A stretch of DNA of 64,000 bases. Source: Erythroxylum novogranatense. Taxonomy: Eukaryota; Streptophyta; Magnoliopsida; Malpighiales; Erythroxylaceae. The stretch lies in assembly GCA_029891385.1 (NCBI GenBank), contig CM057225.1, forward strand, positions 13,243,060 to 13,307,059, in the 5' to 3' direction. A model generated the notes under the pieces. The model had not been told where the DNA came from. It saw only the letters and a program-made list of their open reading frames with translations, and did not search any database. A program made the translations under genes and the position numbers. Below, piece by piece: positions 1 to 11,522 of this stretch; positions within the stretch are counted from its first letter, which is position 1; every line of letters starts with the position of its first letter.

Positions 1-334
1 TTCTAACATACAAAAGGTACATAAATGTAGAATTGTGTTTTTTTACTTATGTTATTTGTTATATGATATGTTATTGTGTTATTTTTTATGATTTGGGCAT
101 CTAGGGATTGATAAAGTTGTTGAAGAGACATTTCGAAATGCATGTTACAGAATATGCACTAGACATATTTACCACAATTGGCATGGACAATGGAGTGTTA
201 AAGACTTGAGGAGACAACTTTGGGCATATGGATAATCTATATACAACAAAGAATTCAATAAGCAACTAAAGAAGTTAGTCAAAATTAGACCTAGATATAT
301 TTTTGCATTGCTTGATTATCCACAAGAGAGTCAG
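1..334 (+). pseudogene. Mutator-like (MULE) transposase, 5' part of split fragment
   Basis: Seen: translation of the plus strand gives a MULE-type stretch, with a segment resembling KDLRRQLWAYG near 200-230 and KEFNKQLKKL near 250-275. It ends in PQESQ immediately before a solo LTR and resumes in the same frame as ARSY at 4034. Family knowledge: this is the part of MULE transposases upstream of the SWIM zinc finger, where residues like AARAYT..EF..M and a WSRA-F motif occur. An in-frame TAA lies after the LWAYG stretch, so it cannot be translated as it stands. The window edge cuts it on the left, so the catalytic DDE core is not visible here. Transposition function is assigned by family only. 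Confidence 0.7.
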
Positions 335-2952
335 TGTAACATCCCACCCCCTCCTGGAAGGGTAAAATAGTAAAATTGGCATAGGATGAGACTGATAGGG
401 AATATTTAGTACTGTTCATGCATAATAGGATTGATACACAGTATCAATTGTGTACATGGAATTACGGTATATGCATTCATGATAATTCCCGGTAATTGGG
501 CCTAAAGCAATTTTATTGGGATTAATGTGGTAAATGGGTTTGAAAAAATATTCGAAAAGCGCTTATTAAGCGTTTTAGATTTTAAGAGATTTTCGGGAAT
601 TTTTCTAGAATTTTCTGGAGAAAATTCCCGGACTGACAAAATTGCTGGTAACTGGCCTAAACATGTTTTGGGGTAGAAAAGGTGATTTTCGTGATTGAAA
701 AATTATTTGGAGTGCACTGTTATGTTTTATAATTTTGGGGAATTTCATTAATTCTCAGAAAAATAATTCGGAGAAATTCTCGGACCGGATAAATCGCCAA
801 GTGGCGAACCGGTTGATTTTTCTACTATTATTTGGAACTATTATTTTGGTGGGACCTAAGGGAGAACCCTTATATATATTGTTGAAACCGAAATTGTGGA
901 TATATATTGATTAAAGTGATGAAATCTTTTGACTTTTCTTCATTTCTTTATTAGTTGCCAAGTGTCCCAAACCTATTAAATGCTCTTACCTTTGGATATC
1001 CCATTCACGACTTTGCTTCATGTATAAGTTGGATGTGCTTTTGAAATAAAAGAATAAAGGATTGCTCTTGTGTAGTTCATCTCCCGAAAACCTTCTCCAC
1101 TTTGTCATCTCCATCGTTTTTTTTCCTTTTGTTCAAGTGTCTCTTCCTCTAAACCTTAAGTGTCTTCTTACATTTTTACAAGCTTAAACCTCCTACTTCC
1201 TTATTAAGTTAGTGCTTGTACATGTTGAAAGAAGAGGAGAAGTTGATATTAATTGAAGAGTTTGATGATGGAAAAAAAAAAGCTTGGATTGGTAAGTGTT
1301 TTATTATGCTTGATTTTGTAGTTAATACATCATGGTAGTTAGAAGCATCTAAAGGGGATTGTGGTATTAGTATTAAGCTTATTGATGCTTTACCTTAATG
1401 AAAATTTTAGTATAAATTAATGGGTATAAATGTAAGGTATGTTAGGATAATGAATGGTAATGGTTAAGTTTGGTTTTAGCTTGATTTTGAATTCATATTG
1501 ATGATTAATTGTGCATGGAAAGGGAAGAGGTTAGTGCTGCCAATTTTTGGTAGGAATGCCTAGTGAATGTAGACATGATATAGGGACTGATTTTGTGTCT
1601 AATTAAGATGCTTATGGATATAGGAAGGGTGTTGGAATGAAAGGAAGTGAATAGAGAAGTAAAGCTGGAAAATTGATATTTAACCTATTGCACTGATTTG
1701 ACCATAAATCATAGTGTAGTTATGAAAATGAGGCAAGGTTTGTGGCCACTGAAACTTTGATTTGTTGACTTCAATTTAGTGTGAAATAGGTATTGTTGAA
1801 TTCCAATGTTAGAAGGGTGAAATTTTGAATGGAAAGTTACTGTTCCATTGCCTGTAAACAGTAACCGAAACCACAACATATGAACTTTGTTGATTTTTAT
1901 GAATTAATTGAGATGGAATTAGGGAGAAGGGTCTTCATGAAAGTTGTAGCATATTGAATTATCTTTCCATTGCTACTGATATTGCTATTTTTAGAGTTGT
2001 ATATTGAGATATATGAACTGATTACTATTGACTGGTTTTGATCATTTTGGATGAAACCTAGTCTAAGTGTGATTTTGTGAGTTTTCGGATTGGAGGCAAT
2101 TTTAACATTTTATGTAGACTGAATTGGTGTGAGTGAGCTTCTGAAGAATTGTAGAGGAAGAGATTACCTTGAAATTGATATATGGTGTGTAATTTTTAGA
2201 AGTTAGAATTGGGAGTTATGATTTTGCAAAGATTGACCCTACATTAGGTCATGAATGGCTGATCATAACAGTAGCTTCCATAACAATTTTGAAATTGTTA
2301 GAGATCGAATTGGATGTTGAGTGCTTCATGAAAATTGAAGTTTGAGATGTTATCTTTTCAGGGATATAAAGTTCTGATTTTACTGACTTGTATACAGGGA
2401 GTTGTGCTTGTTTTAAGGTTACTGCCCAAATTGGAGGATTTCAGGGACAGTAACATTGAATGAATTAATTGACTTGTTTAGCAATAGAATTTGATTTGGG
2501 ATTGTTCATGAAAGTTATTGAGGACAATGTGAACTTATTGACCATATTTTTGTGGTAATTTATTTCTGAAGAATCAGTGATTTATGAAATTGCCAATGTA
2601 CTGCCCTGTGACAATGAGAATTGAGTAGGCAGTAGGTTTGATGGGATTTTGACACCCTTAGGGTGAAATTGATTTTTATGGTCTTCTTAAAAGTTATAGA
2701 GGATTTTATAAGCTTTCCAATGAGATATAATTTGTACTGTTCTGAGTTGTATGTAAAAAGTTATGGGTATTGGAAGTAGGTTAGATATAAGGGATTAGGG
2801 CCGGGAAATTCATGAACATGCATATCTCATCAACATGAGCACAAATTTCATATTTAGTGACTCGTGCTTTTTCTGATTCATATAGATGCCCAATTGGAGC
2901 GTCGATTGACCGACGTCACAGAGACTTCCCGGCATTAGCTCGGAAGTAATAG

Positions 2953-3640
2953 GTGAGTAACCTAGTTGGTTTCTCAAATTTCTGGTTGTTTACATGCTCA
3001 ACGTGAATTACGTGCAAAAGTGAATTGAATGATCACTGCATGACTACTGGCATGTATGGGATTGTATTGTATGCTTTTACTGTACTGAATAATACTGATA
3101 CTTATAGACTGGGCTTTATAGCCATCATACTGAACACTGCTATACTGGGCTTTATAGTCATATCATTGATTTACTGCTACACTGGGCTTTATAGCCAAAC
3201 ACTGTATATTCACCGAATACTGCACTGCATGCATAATTGCATGATCAGATAATGGACGTGCCCCAAGTTGCTATTTTTACTGATAAGAGCTTCGAGCTCT
3301 CATACTGTACTGACCGGGCCTCGAGCCCGAGGGAAGAAATCCCTAACGCGTCCCCACTGAACACTGACTGAGCACTTGGGCACAATACTGAATAACTGGA
3401 AAGAGTCACATATGCATTGCATTCGCATAAATGACTGTTCTGTGACATGTACTGCTTTTGTAATGGCATGAATTACTGTGAACGGTTTTCACATCGGACA
3501 TTGTTATTGATCGCCATCGTAATTGATTATTATCGATCGTACTGTACGCCATGGGCGTAATGCATGATTTGAGTGAACCATCGATGATGGTTTCTCACTG
3601 AGTTCGCAAAACTCACCCAAAATTTGCATCTATTTTTCAG
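2953..3640 (+). other. Intron-like unit inside LTR-1
   Basis: Seen: donor AG|GTGAGTAACCTAGTTGG and acceptor ATCTATTTTTCAG, 688 bp apart. A CTCACCC block lies about 25 nt before the acceptor. The same arrangement recurs at 20691-21292 and, on the minus strand, at 10672-10069 and 27864-27150. Splicing is inferred from this conservation and not shown. Confidence 0.55.
3108..3329 (+). repeat. Short direct and inverted repeats in the LTR-1 intron-like unit
   Basis: Seen: three copies of ACTGGGCTTTATAGCC (starting near 3108, 3145 and 3180; the middle one varies at the end), each able to fold on a GGCT/AGCC stem. They are followed by the dyads GAGCTTCGAGCTC (3287-3299) and CGGGCCTCGAGCCCG (3315-3329). 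A similar run of different dyads lies at the matching place in the LTR at 18947. Confidence 0.7.
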
Positions 3641-4028
3641 GTCCTGAAGAATACCTCGGTTGACACGGGAGTATGTCTACTATAGACGAGTAAAGGTTAG
3701 AGATCGGGATCAGTTCGCGTCTGCATTAGTGTCTTAGTAAATTGTGTTCCGCTCACTGTATAACAAGGCTTTGTATTGTTACTGAGCCCATTGTGGTTTT
3801 AATGTTTTACTGCATTGACTGATTGTAAATTATTACTGGATGACTGTAATAACTGAAACTGGTTTATATTGAACACGGGTTATATTTACTTACTGTGTTT
3901 GCCGCGCTAACGTTGAAAATATATACTGAGTTTTAAATCGACTGATGTAGTATGCCACTCTCGTGGGACACGGACTCGGATATCACCAACGATATCGGGT
4001 TCGGGTCTTACGGGAGTGGGGTGTTACA

Positions 4029-4660
4029 GTCAGGCTAGGTCATACTAATTTTTTTAGTTAAATTTCTAAACATTGATAATAATATAAGTGAGACTTTTAA
4101 CGAATGGATCCTACCACTAAAAGATAAACTAGTGATTAATATGTTAAAAACCATAAGGACAATAGTGATGAAGAGACCTATTAAAAGAACGGTATATGCA
4201 TATGCATGGAAATTAGATATTGCACCTATAGTTGTGAACAAGTTAAAAAAATAAGGAGGCAATCCAATAGAGGATTTGTGGAATGGTGATGGAGCATATA
4301 AGATCAGTAAAAGGGATGGAACGCATATTATGATACTAAGAAGGGACAATTGTTGTAGCTGCAGAGTATAGGACCTATATAGTTACCTATATAAGCATGC
4401 TATTAATCACTCCAAAGAAATTGAAGGCATTTGTGAATGACAACTACAAAAGAGCACCTTTAAAAAGTGTATGATCAAGTCTTGCAACCAATCAGGGGAG
4501 TGATCTTTTTGCTAATAAATGATTATAAGAAAGTAAATCCACCAACTAAAAGGGTGGTGCTAGGAAGGCCAAAAAAGGCAAAAGGGAAAAATAAAAATGA
4601 ATTAAAGAAAGTACCAAATTTAAGTAAGTTGTCACAAAAGGATTAAGGGTAAAAATATAG
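4029..4660 (+). pseudogene. MULE transposase, C-terminal part with SWIM zinc finger remnant
   Basis: Seen: the frame continues from 334 as ARSY, then NEWILPLKDKLVINML, VYAYAWKLDI, an IEDLWNGDGAYKI block, a cysteine cluster CCSCR near 4350-4365 with a downstream H-INH, and VVLGRPKKAKG near 4553-4582. Family knowledge: MULE transposases end with a CxC...CxH SWIM finger and a basic GRPKK tail, which this matches in order. Stop codons interrupt the frame several times and one SWIM cysteine looks lost, so it is a pseudogene. The minus-strand open frame across 4035-4349 is only its shadow. Confidence 0.75.
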
Positions 4661-5295
4661 GAAATATGGTGCTTCTCGACATAACAGTAAAAAATGGAAT
4701 GTAATAAGACTTAATGAACAATATGTCAACATAAGCTATTAATACTTTTTATATATTATAATTTTAATCTAATTATCAATGTTAACATTATGAATATTAT
4801 TTTGTTAGTTGAAATTGTTTTTACTAAAGGGCTTTGTGCTAAAGAATTGTCACTGATAATTGTACAATAGACTTAATGATTAGTATATCTTACAAATTAT
4901 AACGATACTCATTTAGCCCAACTTATTTTTAGCAACTAGGATTCAAATAGCATGTCAGGTAATGAGGAATATCATCCTAGTCAAAAGCATCAACGTTATT
5001 TGTACTCATATTGAACTCATATGCATGTTCATTAATAGCTTGATCAATATTAAATTTATATGCATGTTTATTAAAAGGTTGGTTTACAAGTTGCTAGTTT
5101 TACAAACAATATTCAAAGGAAATATGGATAAGTCAATCTAGGATCTTTTAAATTATCATTTGAACTAAAAGGACTTAGATTTAAGGGTAAGTCTAACATT
5201 ACTTCAAGAAATTTACAAGTTACTATAAGTAAGAGGAGAGCGACAATTGGGAATAACAACCAACAAGTTGACAAACTAGACAATTGGTTTGATAA
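4661..5295 (+). other. MULE 3' region, possible last exon
   Basis: Seen: AT-rich sequence with no long open frame. Near 5190-5295 a plus-strand frame reads SRNLQVTISKRRATIG followed by NNQQVDKLDNWFDKP, broken by the copia insertion at 5301. This could be the end of the MULE gene after an intron, by proximity only. The copia target site ACCAT lies at 5296-5300. Confidence 0.3.
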
Positions 5296-5934
5296 ACCAT
5301 TGTTGGATCGGAAAAAGAAAACATGCTTTGTTTGGAAAAACGGTAGATTTCAAAACTTTTAAGAAATCATTACTTGCAACGGAAGCAACAAATCAAAATC
5401 AACATCCATACATGATATGGTATAAGGATAATAAAATATAAATAAGATCAGGAGTATTACCGACTCCTTCGCTACAGCTTTAAATCCTCGCTGCGCTATC
5501 CTCTCCTTCTTCGTGTATCCAAATCCTTTGCCTTTGACACTTTTCCTTTAGCAACCTACTTTCTCCTTGTTGTAGTATACTCAACAAATTAGATTTACCA
5601 CCTGTTCTTCAAGGACAATTAGGTTAACAAAATCCTTTGGTGGGAAAGAAGAAGAAATGTTTGGAGGAGATTTTCTTAGAAGAAGAAGAAGCAAAATTGA
5701 AACTCTTTCAATTGGTATTTTCGATTCTCTCTTTCATTAAAGGAGAGAAGGTGTAAAGAACATGCAAGCACTCTTTCTTGCCTACCAATTTCGTATATGC
5801 ATGGATGGAAGGAGATAGAGGCATCAAATGCATCACTTCTTTCATTAATCACTCATAAAATAGCCAATAAATGAGATTATCTTCATTTATCTTTATGATG
5901 GCTATTTGAAAAGACCATAACCTAAAATTCAATA

Positions 5935-6365
5935 TGTAAGGATCCGATCCCGAAGACCGGATCCCAACCGGAAAACGAAACGAAAGATGGATAACAAAGA
6001 AGCGGAACGAACAAATCGAAGCAAATCAATTACGAATCGAAAACGAATTGGATTGAAGCAAACAAATTGCTTAATCGAATTTAAACAAATGTCGACATCC
6101 GAAGTGAAAGACTAGAAAGCTTATCGCGTTGCGTTGGATACCTTAGACTTGACCTATCCGAAACGGTATAATTTTTTTTTCTTTTTCTCTCTTGCTTTCT
6201 TATACAATGTATTTCATCTATCATACTTGGAAACTTTTCCTTAAACTCATACTAATATCAATTTTCTTGATTCTTCTGAATCATCCTATTCGTATTTCTT
6301 ATCATAACCATCTCATACTCATATCAATACATCCATACATGCATACATTATCATACATTCATCTT
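5935..6365 (-). repeat. LTR 3' end fragment, similar to the 1-kb solo LTR at 30003
   Basis: Seen: on the minus strand it shares with 30003-30350 the order AAAAATTATA(C/T)CG, a CCAACGC block, A/T-rich CGATT/CGTTT stretches and a terminal GGATCC..ACA. It stops at about 6365, where RNase H coding sequence begins. No open frame of its own; a short plus-strand frame at 6192-6380 lies in this low-complexity stretch. Confidence 0.6.
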
Positions 6366-7260
6366 TTATCTCTGCTCTAAGCTTACTCAAGTACTCATCT
6401 CGTTCCTGCAATTCTTTGATCTTCCCCCTCAACACCGGTCTCACTCTGAAATTCGCCAAAATACAGTCAGGCTCAACTTGCCTCAATGTCACATCAAGTC
6501 TGGCTAATTCCTTCAGTAAGGGAAGGTACACTGTCTCCACATGTGCCATAGTGGACTTCCTACTCAATGCATCAGCTACAACATTAGCTTTCCCCGGATG
6601 GTAGTCTATCACCAAATCATAATCTTTTAATAATTCCAACCATCGCCTCTGCCTCAAATTCAGCTCTTTCTGAGTCAACAAGTATTTAAGGCTCTTATGG
6701 TACGTAAATACTCTAGTAGTAACTCCATACAAGTAGTGTCTCCAAATCTTCAAGGCGAAAATAATAGCAGCCAATTCCAAGTCATGAATAGGATAGTTCA
6801 TCTCATAAGGCTTCAATTGCCTGGAAGCATAAGCAATCACTCTCTCCTTGCATCAATACACATCCTAAACCCTTCCCGAAGTCCATCAGACACAATGTAT
6901 CCATCATCACCATAGGTAATGTCAAAATCGGTGCAAGAATAAGCCTATTCTTCAATTCCTCAAACTACTCCGCATTCCTCACCCACTCAAACTTCGATTC
7001 TTTCTCGTCAATTTGGAAAGTGGAGCAACTATCAAAGAAAAGCCTCCACGAACCTCCCGTAATATCCAAATAGCCCCAAGAAACTCCTCACCTCACCACA
7101 TTCTTAGGTGCTTCCCATTTAACCACAGCTTTCTATCTTTGTGGATCCACATGCACTCCACGCTCTGAAATTACATGCCCGAAATACTACTTCTCTTAGC
7201 CAAAATTCGCACTTGTCGAACTTGGCATACAACTCGCTCTTTCTCAAGGTCTCCAAAGCA
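6366..7260 (-). pseudogene. Ty3/gypsy pol: RNase H and RT thumb/connection, degenerate
   Basis: Seen: the minus-strand frame 6840-6366 carries [36 protein letters not shown], then [11 protein letters not shown] and [17 protein letters not shown]. Family knowledge: this is the chromovirus RNase H domain. Its usual TDHKSL motif carries a catalytic aspartate, which reads tyrosine here (FTYHKSL). Between 6841 and 7260 RT-thumb-like pieces such as KCEFWL and RSFLGL are visible only by changing frame. The coding region stops near 6365 after KLRAEIK, so the rest of RNase H, the integrase and the chromodomain are absent. Confidence 0.8.
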
Positions 7261-7953
7261 ACCTCAAGTGATCCTCGTGTCCTCGTCACTTAGAATAGAC
7301 CAATATGTCATCAATAAAACAATGACAAATCGGTCTAGGAAAGACTTGAAAACTCTATTCATTAAATCCATAAAGACTGCAGGAGCATTTGTTAACCCGA
7401 AAGGCATAACCAAAAACTCAAAGTGGCCATACCGAGTCCTAAAAGCAGTCTTGGACACATCAGTCTCCTTAATCCTCAACTGATGATAACCCGATCTCAA
7501 ATCTATCTTGGAAAAGACTCTCGCCCCTTGCAACTGATCAAACAAATCATCTATGTGCGGGAGCGGATATCTGTTCTTAATGGTGGCATGATTCAACTTC
7601 CTATAATCCACACACATCCGCAACGACCCATCCTTCTTCTTCACAAATAGCACCGGAGCTCCCCAAGGCGAAGAGCTCGGCCTAATGTAGCCCTTCTCTA
7701 AAAGATTCTCCAATTGCTCCTTAAGCTCCCTCAATTCCGCCGGAGCGATCCGGTAAGGCATAATCGAAATCGGCGTAATACCTGGAAGAAGCTCAACGGG
7801 AAACTCAATTTCCCTCGGAGGAGGTAGTCCTGGCAATTTCTCGGGAAAGACGTCCGGGAATTCCCTGACTACAGGAATATCCTCCAACCTCCCTCTATCT
7901 GCCTCCGTGTCTAACACATAGGCCAAATACACTTCACACCCCTTACTCATCAA
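7261..7953 (-). pseudogene. Ty3/gypsy (Tekay/Del-like) reverse transcriptase, frameshifted
   Basis: Seen: the minus-strand frame begins near 7953 and reads [19 protein letters not shown], then [51 protein letters not shown] and [20 protein letters not shown]. This is the fingers-palm order of chromovirus RT. Just after FVIVL the frame shifts, so the YxDD-type catalytic loop (FIDDILVYS) is read only in another frame near 7285-7310. The upstream side joins directly to gag-like sequence near 7953, with the rest of gag, its zinc knuckle and the protease missing. It is therefore a deletion derivative and not autonomous. The [16 protein letters not shown] block is typical of the Del/Tekay lineage. 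Confidence 0.9.
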
Positions 7954-8320
7954 TCTTCCTCAACCAGGTCTCAGCTTCCTCGGGGTCAGTGGTCCCGTGG
8001 AAATCCACCGCTCCATACTTCCTCAGCTTGTCAAACTGCTCCCCTCTTAGTCGGGGTCAACTAGAAGCTCGGGGCATTTGACCCATAGCCAACGAATGCT
8101 TGGGTAAATGCTCGAAAAGCCTCGGTCTAGAGGTGCACTTGCTCAGATCGACTAAGCGATCGTTGAGTCTCGAGATCAAGGGCTCCCTACTCTGCCCTAG
8201 AGAAGCCTCAGCTGCGGCCACTCCCGAGGCTACGGACTCATCCGTGCTCTCCTCTCTCTGTGGAGAGTCAGGTGCAATAGAACCTTGCAGAACTTCTCGT
8301 GTCCTTCTACGAGGTGGCAT
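7954..8320 (-). pseudogene. Ty3/gypsy gag, N-terminal remnant
   Basis: Seen: the minus-strand frame from ATG at 8320 reads MPPRRRTREVLQ, acidic/serine-rich sequence and RPRLFEHLPKHSLAMGQ. After a frame break, KLRKYGAVDFHG and [13 protein letters not shown] follow (7960-8040), the start of the retrotransposon gag domain. It then jumps into RT-side sequence. Family knowledge: gag of this lineage continues for several hundred residues to a CCHC knuckle, which is missing. Confidence 0.75.
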
Positions 8321-8480
8321 CTTACTCCTTCAATGAAAACATTTACTGATTAGCTACATTTCTTTTTAATCTTAGTTCCTATATATATGCATGAAATGCA
8401 TGTCACTTAATGCAAACCATCAATTCATAATGCAAACATTTAATCATATATCACAACATAAGCCTAGGAGTGAAACCTAA

Positions 8481-8492
8481 GCTCTGATACCA
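8481..8492 (-). other. Primer-binding site (initiator Met tRNA type)
   Basis: Seen on the minus strand: the LTR ends GGGGTCCAACA at 8498, then TTGTT, then TGGTATCAGAGC. That 12-mer is the usual plant retrotransposon PBS complementary to the 3' end of initiator Met tRNA. It fixes the element's orientation as minus. Confidence 0.85.
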
Positions 8493-8497
8493 AACAA

Positions 8498-11400
8498 TGT
8501 TGGACCCCATCTCCGAGGCCCAACATTCGGAACACACAAGCACACATACGCATAGAAGACCCATGACTCACTCGGACTCATATAAGCATGGAAGACCCAA
8601 AACCGACACAAAATTTGCCACAATAAGGGAAACTTGCAATAGAAGAATTGGACAGGCTTTTTAAGAAAATATGTTCCTTACTCTCTCACGGTTCCAACGC
8701 CACTGAAAACGCTCAATTTGGATTTGAAATGAAAAAGTTATGGCAAAAATACTATTTCAAAGAAAACAGCCAAAACTGAGCACTACCGACTTCAGGTCAG
8801 AATTTAAAAATCATAAAGGCTTAATTGTCAGTCGGCTCCTTCATAACATTTGTAGGTTTATAACTCTAGTTTAATTTAAAACAAGAATCGCTTCGATCCA
8901 AGCTTTCTAGCTCCAGATATTTTAACATTAGTAAAGTATATTCAGAAAGAATCAGCCGACCTCCACACTTTGTTTCAAACCACATTTTTCAATTTAAAAG
9001 AAATAATTATAAATCAGGTGTAGAAAGATAGAAATTTTTCTTAGAAATCTATCGCTTCGAAAATCAGCTCAATCGGAGGTCTGTGCAAAAAGTTATGACC
9101 AAAAGAAGGGAGAGGGGTCGATCGGCCAGAAACCGACCCCAACGCTGCCGGGCTCTTGGCGCTCGCCCGGTATGGGTGAGCGCGGGCTCTCGCCGCCAGC
9201 GCTCGCCCCCGCGCTCGCCCGGCATGGACGTGCGCGGGCGCTCGCTCGCTCGCGAGCTCCTGGGCGATCTGCTCTACAGCCCGACCTATTTGACTTCTAA
9301 CCCTTATAACTTTTGACTCCGAGCTCCAAATTAGACGCGGTCGGAAGCGTTGGAAAGCTAGGAGAAAAATCTATATTTTTTATGAAGGGCTCACAAGCAA
9401 GCTCGGACTCTAAGGGAATCAAAAATTCCCACTAAGACAGGTCGGCTAGCTCTCCACAAACAGTACCAGGACTTAAGACCTCCATAACTTTTGACCCAGA
9501 ACTCCAAATTTAGCAAACTTAGTGTCTATAGAAAGGTAAAAGAATTATCTACAACTTTCATGAAGACTACTGACCTATATTCCAACTCCAAGAGGGTCAA
9601 AAGTGGACTTAAAGCTCTTCCTGGTAATCTGTCATTTTGACAGCACCTGCATTTAACTCCAACAACTCACACCTACCAATTTACACACCATAAATAGCTC
9701 ATACCCCATGGCAAACGTTCCAGGAGCTCTCCCAAAGCACAAAATCAACAGTAAATCAATAAAAGAAGGCTCATACACACATTTTCCCAGACCATACCCA
9801 AACTACAAAATCAATACCAACACATGAAAAGAGTGTACTGAAGCACTCAAGTTCCCTTCCAAGCATAACAGATCCATGCACAGGTTCGGTTACACAATGG
9901 CATAATCATCAAGAACAAGTGCAAAATACAAAAGATGAGATGCTCAGTGGTCAATATGCTTACAAAGTCATTTCAAGAGCTAGTTATTAACTTAATACAA
10001 AGTTTCTAAAATTCCTTGGAGTTATGCCCGATGCCTTGCAAGGTTCCGAGTTCAACTTGAATTTGCACCTGAGGAGGGAGAATGGGGTGAGCTAACACGG
10101 CTCAGTGGCTAACATGCTTATATTCATCGCGCAATGAGCCACACAACACATCATTAACAATCCGAAACATTAGCAGTTACATAATATGCTGAAATACTCA
10201 ACTTTGTCACATAAATCACAATTTAGTCAACTCATCACATAAAGCATAATATGGAATCCTCTTGCAATTGAAACACATATTATGCATCATAAACACAAAT
10301 AAATGATGAAATGCACACATTTAACTCGAGAGTTCCATAAACACGACGGAAACCGAAGTTTACCGTAAACACGACGAGTCCAGTTTTCGAATCTCGTGGG
10401 CCACAAGCGGGCTGCCGGGAGAAGGCAAAAGGGGTCAACGTGCACGTGACTTTACGATAGAGGTTGTCTCTCGCCCAAACACAAACAAATTATGTTCACA
10501 TATTCATACGTAAAAGTAGCATTTTATGCTTCTTTCATTCTTTCGAATCATCAAAGTTCCATTCTTTTCTTTCAAATCATATGAATACACTTTCAATATG
10601 CTCATAATATAACAAAGATAGCACACATAGGGCATTTGCCCACTACACAACAACTATAGACATGTTACCCACCTATCGTCGGAATCCGAAGTCAAGATTG
10701 CCCTTCCTCTTTGTCTTGAGTAGGGTTTTCTTGAGTTCCTTCAAACAAAACACATCTCCAATCAATTTCTAAATTCATATGAAAGGTCATAATATTCAGA
10801 AATTAAAGGAAAACTAACATTAACCTTAACCTAACCTACCCATGGCTCATTTAAGCTAGAATAATCAAACCCTAGCTTAGAAATCACAAAATCCACTTAA
10901 TCCCACCTTCCTTTCCTATCTTTCGTCAATCTCTACTCAACCCTAACCTCCATCTTACACCATTCATGAACCTAACCTAAGAAAAGATGGAAGCTTACCT
11001 TTCTCACTTGATTTCTCTTCTTTTTCTCCTTCTTTCTTCTTCTCCACAAGCCTCCCACAATTTTTCTCTCTTCCTTTCTTCCTTGGCCGAAAGTCTCTTC
11101 CTTCTCTTCTTTTCCTTAGTCTACGACACTTGCTACTCTTCTCCTCTTCCTTTAATTCATTAACTCTTCTATTCTCATCTTTAAATCCCTACCTCAAAAC
11201 TACATAGTTTTGATATTGGGCTCTCCCTTATCCTCTTACAAACAACTATAATGGGCTCACCTCTAACTTACAAGCCCATTACACCTCACCCATTAATTTC
11301 TAATCCTCCTTCTTATTCCACTTATTCTCTAAGCCCATACTTTCCAACATTAAATCCAAGCCTTCAATTAATTTCTAACTTCAAATCCCAAGCCCAACAT

Positions 11401-11522
11401 AAAAATATTTATATAAACACATAATTAAATCAATTAAGGAAAAATAAAATAATTAACGAATAAATCCATAAATAAATAAATAATTAATTCAAATAAATAA
11501 ATAAATAATTCGGGGCCCAACA
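8498..11522 (-). repeat. Complete Tekay/Del-type 5' LTR (LTR-A), 3025 bp
   Basis: Seen: minus strand starts TGTTGGGCCCCGAATTATT at 11522 and ends GGGGTCCAACA at 8498, directly before the PBS. It contains an intron-like unit (10672 to 10069, donor GATAG|GTGGGTAAC, acceptor CCTCAG), a GC-rich repeat cluster at about 9150-9262, and tandem units with a CTACAACTTTCATGAAG core (plus strand, 9548). Short open frames such as 9083-9316 lie in the GC-rich cluster and have no recognisable protein. Confidence 0.88.
10069..10672 (-). other. Intron-like unit inside LTR-A
   Basis: Seen on the minus strand: CCGACGATAG|GTGGGTAAC at 10672 and TTAGCTCACCCC...CCTCAG ending at 10069, 604 nt apart. The spacing and the CTCACCC block before the acceptor match the plus-strand LTRs at 335 and 18947. 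Confidence 0.5.

Larger units (their letters stand above)
335..4028 (+). mobile_element. Solo LTR of a Ty3/gypsy-type retrotransposon (LTR-1), inserted in MULE
   Basis: Seen: begins TGTAACATCCCACCCC and ends GTGGGGTGTTACA, giving TG...CA ends with short inverted termini. It is flanked by a perfect 5-bp duplication, GTCAG at 330-334 and 4029-4033. The MULE reading frame is continuous once the LTR and one GTCAG copy are removed. Length is 3694 bp with no coding region, so it is a solo LTR left by LTR-LTR recombination. Internally: a TATA-like run near 868-880, repeated units with a CTTCATGAAAGTTGTAG core between about 1930 and 2700, an intron-like unit 2953-3640, and hairpins near 3108-3329. 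Tekay/Del chromoviruses are known for LTRs of this size and a TGTAACA start; that assignment is inference. Confidence 0.92.

Noticed and set aside
4035..4349. Minus-strand frame of 104 codons
   Set aside because: Shadow of the plus-strand MULE transposase, whose text matches the family.
9083..9316. Arg/Pro-rich open frame of 77 codons
   Set aside because: It comes from the GC-rich repeat cluster of LTR-A and has no recognised domain.
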